Part shown: positions 5,982 to 9,333 of the stretch, one piece after another
Position numbering within the stretch: the first letter of the stretch is position 1
Layout of the letters: every line of letters starts with the position of its first letter
Assembly: GCA_017860555.1 (NCBI GenBank)
Contig: JAGDMJ010000099.1
Location: 1-9,333, forward strand
DNA from: Bacteroidota bacterium
GTDB lineage: Bacteria > Bacteroidota > Ignavibacteria > UBA10030 > UBA6906
Reading direction: 5' to 3'
DNA: 9,333 nucleotides
Program-made: the position numbers and the translations under genes
The notes under the pieces: model-generated
Seen by the model: the letters and a program-made list of their open reading frames with translations, nothing else
Databases searched by the model: none
What the model was told of the DNA's origin: nothing

Positions 5982-7494
5982 GATTTCCGGCATCGATCCG
6001 GGACGTCTTTTCCTTGGAAGCCAGATTGCTCTGATTGCCACTGCGGTGGCATTCGCCGTCGTCGGAGCAATCATGGGTGCATTGAAGGAGCATTTCATCC
6101 TCACGAATGAACAGGTGGGGTGGATTGCCGGTGCGGCATTGTGGGGTTTCACGATCTCCATCTTCATCTTTGGTCCTTTGTGTGATGCGCTTGGCATGAA
6201 GTTCCTTCTGCGGCTGGCCTTCGTTGGTCACGCGCTCGGCGTCGTGATCATGGTGTTTGCCACCGGCTTTACGATGCTGTTTGTGGGAGCGCTGACCATT
6301 GCGATGGGAAACGGATTGGTCGAGGCTGCATGCAATCCCCTGGTGGCGACGATCTATCCCGACAAGAAGACTCAGATGTTGAATCGCTTTCATGTCTGGT
6401 TCCCCGGGGGCATCGTCATCGGCGGCCTGGCATCGTATCTGCTTGACACAATGGGGATCGGCCTCTGGCAGGTGAAGCTCTGCCTGATCCTTGTTCCCAC
6501 GGTGATCTACGGAGTGCTTTTCCTGGGACAGAAATTCCCGGCGACGGAGCGGCTGCAGTCAGGTATCTCCTTCGGCCAGATGGTGAAAGAAACCGTCTTC
6601 CGCCCGCTCTTTCTGTTGCTCTTTCTCTGCATGATGATGACGGCGTCGATGGAATTGGGGCCAAACCGCTGGGTTCCGGCCGTGCTCGAATCGGCAGGTA
6701 TCCCGGGCATCCTGGTGCTGGTATGGATCAACCTTCTAATGGCAATCCTGCGGTTCTATGCCGGGCCGGTTGTTCATCGGCTTTCGCCAACGGGAATCCT
6801 GTTCGCTTCGGCGATCATCAGCGGACTCGGGCTCTGGTGGCTGAGCTACACCGATAGCCTGGGTATGGCCTTGGCTGCAGGGACAGTGTTCGCGCTGGGT
6901 GTTTGCTACTTCTGGCCCACGATGCTCGGCGTCACCTCCGAGCGGGTGCCGAAGGGAGGCGCGCTCGCGCTTGCGCTGATGGGAGGCATCGGCATGGCGA
7001 TCGTGGGGCTCGTCACCTCGCCGATGATGGGGAAGATCGTCGACACATCCATGCAGGAGATGCTTCCGGCCGAACAGACCACATCGACCCTGCAAAGTGT
7101 TGCGGTGACGTTCCCGGACCTGAAAGCTACCGCGAAAGGAAAGACCGGCGAGGATATTGATGCGGCGATCCGCGCTGCCAATGAGGTCCTGCTGGAGAAG
7201 GCGAAGACCGGAACACTTCCCGAGATCAAGACAGCCAATGCCTTGCGGAGTGCCATTGCCGCCGCACCGGCATCGGAAGCTGCCGTTCAGGCAAAAGCGT
7301 TGCTCGGGCCTGCGGAAAACTACGGTGGGAAAAAGGCCTTCCGCGATGTAGCTCCGCTTTCCATCGTCCTGGCAGTGATTTTTGGCATTCTGTATTTCCG
7401 TGACCGTGCACGGGGCGGCTATAAAGTGGAGCGCCTGGGCACAATGGGTGCGGCCCCACCCGAAGACCGTAAGTTCGAAAAGACCACAACGTGA
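5962..7494 (+). CDS. MFS transporter with a large hydrophilic insert before the last helix
   Basis: The 510-residue protein has 12 predicted membrane helices. The MFS loop 2-3 signature appears as GPLCDALGMK after helix 2. Helix 4 carries EAACNPLVATIY and is followed by RFHVWFPGG, recalling the FucP-like sugar/proton symporters, though the match is loose. Between helix 11 (ending near residue 356) and helix 12 (about 464-482) lies a hydrophilic stretch of about 105 residues, rich in alanine, lysine and glutamate and probably helical. A charged tail of about 28 residues follows helix 12. Standard MFS proteins have about 400-450 residues, and the insert accounts for the extra length. By position it may import the sugar or keto-sugar made by the periplasmic enzymes upstream. 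It overlaps the preceding gene by 20 bases and is followed 17 bases later by the lipoprotein gene. Substrate unknown. Confidence 0.88.
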   Translation: MENTRSEISGIDPGRLFLGSQIALIATAVAFAVVGAIMGALKEHFILTNEQVGWIAGAALWGFTISIFIFGPLCDALGMKFLLRLAFVGHALGVVIMVFATGFTMLFVGALTIAMGNGLVEAACNPLVATIYPDKKTQMLNRFHVWFPGGIVIGGLASYLLDTMGIGLWQVKLCLILVPTVIYGVLFLGQKFPATERLQSGISFGQMVKETVFRPLFLLLFLCMMMTASMELGPNRWVPAVLESAGIPGILVLVWINLLMAILRFYAGPVVHRLSPTGILFASAIISGLGLWWLSYTDSLGMALAAGTVFALGVCYFWPTMLGVTSERVPKGGALALALMGGIGMAIVGLVTSPMMGKIVDTSMQEMLPAEQTTSTLQSVAVTFPDLKATAKGKTGEDIDAAIRAANEVLLEKAKTGTLPEIKTANALRSAIAAAPASEAAVQAKALLGPAENYGGKKAFRDVAPLSIVLAVIFGILYFRDRARGGYKVERLGTMGAAPPEDRKFEKTTT

Positions 7495-7497
7495 AAA

Positions 7498-7502
7498 GGA
7501 GG
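7498..7502 (+). promoter_or_regulatory. Shine-Dalgarno site for the lipoprotein gene
   Basis: AAAAGGAGG ends nine bases before the ATG at 7512. A GTG at 7491 is in frame, but it lies before this site and would put seven extra residues ahead of the lipoprotein signal. Confidence 0.8.
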
Positions 7503-7511
7503 ATCAGTACA

Positions 7512-8363
7512 ATGAAGTTTACTTGGTGCATCGTTCTTCTTGCCGCTGCTGCCGTCCTGATGCTGGCATCCTGTCAGAAACAGGCCGATCAATCGGCGCC
7601 CGGGAAAACCGACCAGCAACAGACGACGAGTGCCGCGCAGCCAGGCATGGTTGATACCCTCATGCAGTCCCCATCGGCAAACGCTGCCACGCAGGACCAG
7701 ACGGCGCAACAAGCGCCGCTGGAGGCTTCGGGCGGACAGTCTGCCGCGCCTGAATCGGCAGGCGGAACACTGGTCCCGCTGGAAATAAAACTGCCCAAGC
7801 CGATGTTCGTAGGCACGCCGGGGAATCTGCAGGTGCCGAACCTCGAGAAACCGCTTGGCGCCCCGCGTCCTCCTTTCCTCGCTCCGGAAGGAACCAAGAA
7901 TGTGGCGTCCAAGAAGCAGGTGTCCAGCTCCGATGAGCAGCCGATCATCGGTGAGCTGACCATGGTGACAGACGGGGACAAGGAAGCGTCCGACGGATCG
8001 TACGTCGAACTGGGGCCGTTTGTCCAGCATGTCACGATCGACCTGAAGGCCAAACACAATGTCTACGCGATCCTCGTCTGGCACTACCACAAGCAGCCGC
8101 GCGTCTACTTCGACGTGGTCGCCCAGGTGGCGGATGATCCGGATTTTGTCTCCAACGTGAAAACTGTCTTCAACAATGACCATGACAACACCGCGGGGCT
8201 GGGTGTCGGGAAGGAAATGAACTACGTGGAGACGTCGGAAGGGAAGTTGATCGATGCCAGGGGAGTCCAGGGACGGTACGTCCGTCTGTACAGCCGCGGG
8301 AACAACGCCAACGACCTGAACAACTACGTTGAGGTCGAAGTTTACGGAACACCGGTCAAATGA
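7512..8363 (+). CDS. Lipoprotein with C-terminal discoidin-like (F5/8 type C-like) domain
   Basis: The 283-residue protein opens with a lipoprotein signal: hydrophobic core CIVLLAAAAVLML and lipobox LASC with the lipidated cysteine at residue 21. Gln at +2 fits outer-membrane sorting by the E. coli rule. Residues about 22-90 are low-complexity, rich in Gln, Ala, Ser and Pro, and look like a flexible tether. From about 145 to the end lies a jellyroll-type module: MVTDGD, HVTIDLKAKHNVYAILVWHY, VYFDVVAQVADD, FNNDHDNTAGLG, then GVQGRYVRLYS and YVEVEVYG. The strand order and the RYVRLY/VEVYG ending match discoidin/F5-8C-like domains, which usually bind carbohydrate or protein surfaces. The segment FNNDHDNTAGLG is rich in Asp and Asn and may bind a metal. 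No catalytic motif is seen. It may hold substrate or other proteins at the outer membrane. Its stop overlaps the next start (ATGA). Confidence 0.85.
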   Translation: MKFTWCIVLLAAAAVLMLASCQKQADQSAPGKTDQQQTTSAAQPGMVDTLMQSPSANAATQDQTAQQAPLEASGGQSAAPESAGGTLVPLEIKLPKPMFVGTPGNLQVPNLEKPLGAPRPPFLAPEGTKNVASKKQVSSSDEQPIIGELTMVTDGDKEASDGSYVELGPFVQHVTIDLKAKHNVYAILVWHYHKQPRVYFDVVAQVADDPDFVSNVKTVFNNDHDNTAGLGVGKEMNYVETSEGKLIDARGVQGRYVRLYSRGNNANDLNNYVEVEVYGTPVK

Positions 8364-9333
8364 AATGGCGGTATCTGCTGTTCGCCATAGCAGTTCTGGC
8401 GGGGGTCCTGCTGCGCCTGCCGCGGCTGGACCTCCGTCCCATGCATGTCGATGAGGCAGTTCACGCTCTCAAGTTCGGCGATCTGCTCGAGCGGCATGCC
8501 TATCGCTATGACCCTGTCGAGTATCACGGTCCCACGCTCAATTACTTCTCGCTGATCCCGGCTCGTCTTGCGTCCGAGTCGACCCTCAGTCGGGTGCATG
8601 AGGCCACGCTCCGGATCGTGCCTGTCTTCTTCGGCGTGCTGTTGCTTCTCCTCCCGCTTTTTATCGACGATACCGTTTCGCCCTTTGTCACCGTGGTTGC
8701 GCTTCTCACTGCGGTCTCGCCCGCCATGGTGTTCTACAGCCGCTACTACATCCAGGAGATGCTCCTGGTCTGCTTCACATTCGGTTTGATCGTCTCCGCC
8801 GTCCGCTATCTCCGCGGGAGGAAGATCGGTTGGGCGATCCTGGCCGGGATCTCCCTCGGCCTGATGCATGCAACGAAGGAGACGAGTATCATCGCTGTGG
8901 GCGCAATGGGAGCCGCGGCGGCGGGCGTCCTGATCCTGAAACCCGCGACCGAGCGGGCCCCCATGCATATTCCTCCGATCCATCTCCTGGTCGCCCTCAC
9001 GAGCGCCGTCGCCACGTCGGTGCTGTTCTTTTCGTCATTCTTTGCCAACTGGCAGGGGGTCCCGGATTCCCTGGCGACCTATGCGACATATTTCGGCAGG
9101 GCTGGAGACGTGACGCTGCACCAGCAACCATGGCATTATTATCTGTCGATGTTGTTTTACTCGCACGTGCCGGGCAAGCCCGTTTGGACTGAAGCGGTGA
9201 TCCTGGACCTGGCGATCGTCGGACTGTTCTTTACATTCACCCGGTGGGACTCCGGCAAGGGGTTGGAAAGAGATCTCGGACGATTTTTCGCGCTCTACGC
9301 GATCCTCATGATCGTCATCTATTCCGCGATCCC
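8360..9333 (+). CDS. Agl23/TIGR03663-like GT-C membrane protein, 3' end outside the window
   Basis: The frame opens at ATG 8360, overlapping the lipoprotein stop, and stays open to the window edge (324 codons visible). It begins with a membrane helix (YLLFAIAVLAGVLL), then RPMHVDEAVHALKFGDLLE and YRYDPVEYHGPTLNYF. That stretch is close to my recollection of the TIGR03663 family, called flippase activity-associated protein Agl23, and resembles ArnT/PMT-type GT-C glycosyltransferases. Asp31-Glu32 sits in the first non-cytoplasmic loop where GT-C enzymes carry their acidic catalytic pair. FYSRYYIQEML and MHATKETS are further family-like segments. At least six more hydrophobic stretches follow. 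Such proteins act on or near polyprenyl-linked sugars at the membrane. Only a weak GGAA precedes the start, so coupling to the upstream gene is likely. The link to the redox genes is unclear. Confidence 0.8.
   Translation, partial: MKWRYLLFAIAVLAGVLLRLPRLDLRPMHVDEAVHALKFGDLLERHAYRYDPVEYHGPTLNYFSLIPARLASESTLSRVHEATLRIVPVFFGVLLLLLPLFIDDTVSPFVTVVALLTAVSPAMVFYSRYYIQEMLLVCFTFGLIVSAVRYLRGRKIGWAILAGISLGLMHATKETSIIAVGAMGAAAAGVLILKPATERAPMHIPPIHLLVALTSAVATSVLFFSSFFANWQGVPDSLATYATYFGRAGDVTLHQQPWHYYLSMLFYSHVPGKPVWTEAVILDLAIVGLFFTFTRWDSGKGLERDLGRFFALYAILMIVIYSAI

Noticed and set aside
1..9333. tRNA, rRNA, CRISPR array, insertion sequence or phage genes
   Set aside because: No transposase, integrase, regular direct-repeat array or RNA-gene-like stretch was seen. 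The window is almost fully covered by eight collinear coding regions.

Overview
The window suggests a Gram-negative bacterium with a periplasm, fairly G+C-rich, using clear GGAGG-type Shine-Dalgarno sites. DUF1080 proteins, a Tat-exported Gfo/Idh/MocA oxidoreductase, a multiheme c-type cytochrome, a discoidin-like lipoprotein and an Agl23-like membrane protein together fit an environmental member of the FCB or PVC groups (for example Ignavibacteria-like or Planctomycete/Verrucomicrobia-like). This placement is inferred from gene content only. The strong Shine-Dalgarno sites argue against a typical Bacteroidia genome.

All eight genes lie on the + strand. (1) 3-545: 3' part of a DUF1080 (3-keto-disaccharide hydrolase family) protein. 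(2) 649-2094: secreted fusion of a xylose-isomerase-like TIM barrel with a second DUF1080 domain. (3) 2111-3454: Tat-exported Gfo/Idh/MocA oxidoreductase. (4) 3451-5310: seven-heme c-type cytochrome with a C-terminal membrane anchor. (5) 5313-5981: small membrane protein with paired histidines, probably a b-type cytochrome. (6) 5962-7494: 12-helix MFS transporter with a large hydrophilic insert before the last helix. (7) 7512-8363: lipoprotein with a C-terminal discoidin-like domain. (8) 8360 to the window end: N-terminal part of an Agl23/TIGR03663-like GT-C membrane protein. The only sizeable gap is 546-648. From gene 2 on, the genes are 16-17 bases apart, overlap, or nearly touch, so they look like one transcription unit.

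Genes 1-3 have the parts known from 3-keto-glycoside pathways: a Gfo/Idh/MocA enzyme oxidises a sugar hydroxyl to a ketone, DUF1080 proteins cleave the 3-keto-glycoside, and TIM-barrel isomerases process the keto sugar. Here those parts carry export signals and are packed against a heptaheme cytochrome c, a probable cytochrome b and an MFS carrier. The working idea is a periplasmic sugar-oxidation system joined to a quinone/cytochrome redox module, with the MFS protein importing a product. The connection is inferred from position and overlap. How electrons would pass from a nicotinamide enzyme to heme is not shown, since no flavoprotein is visible in the window.
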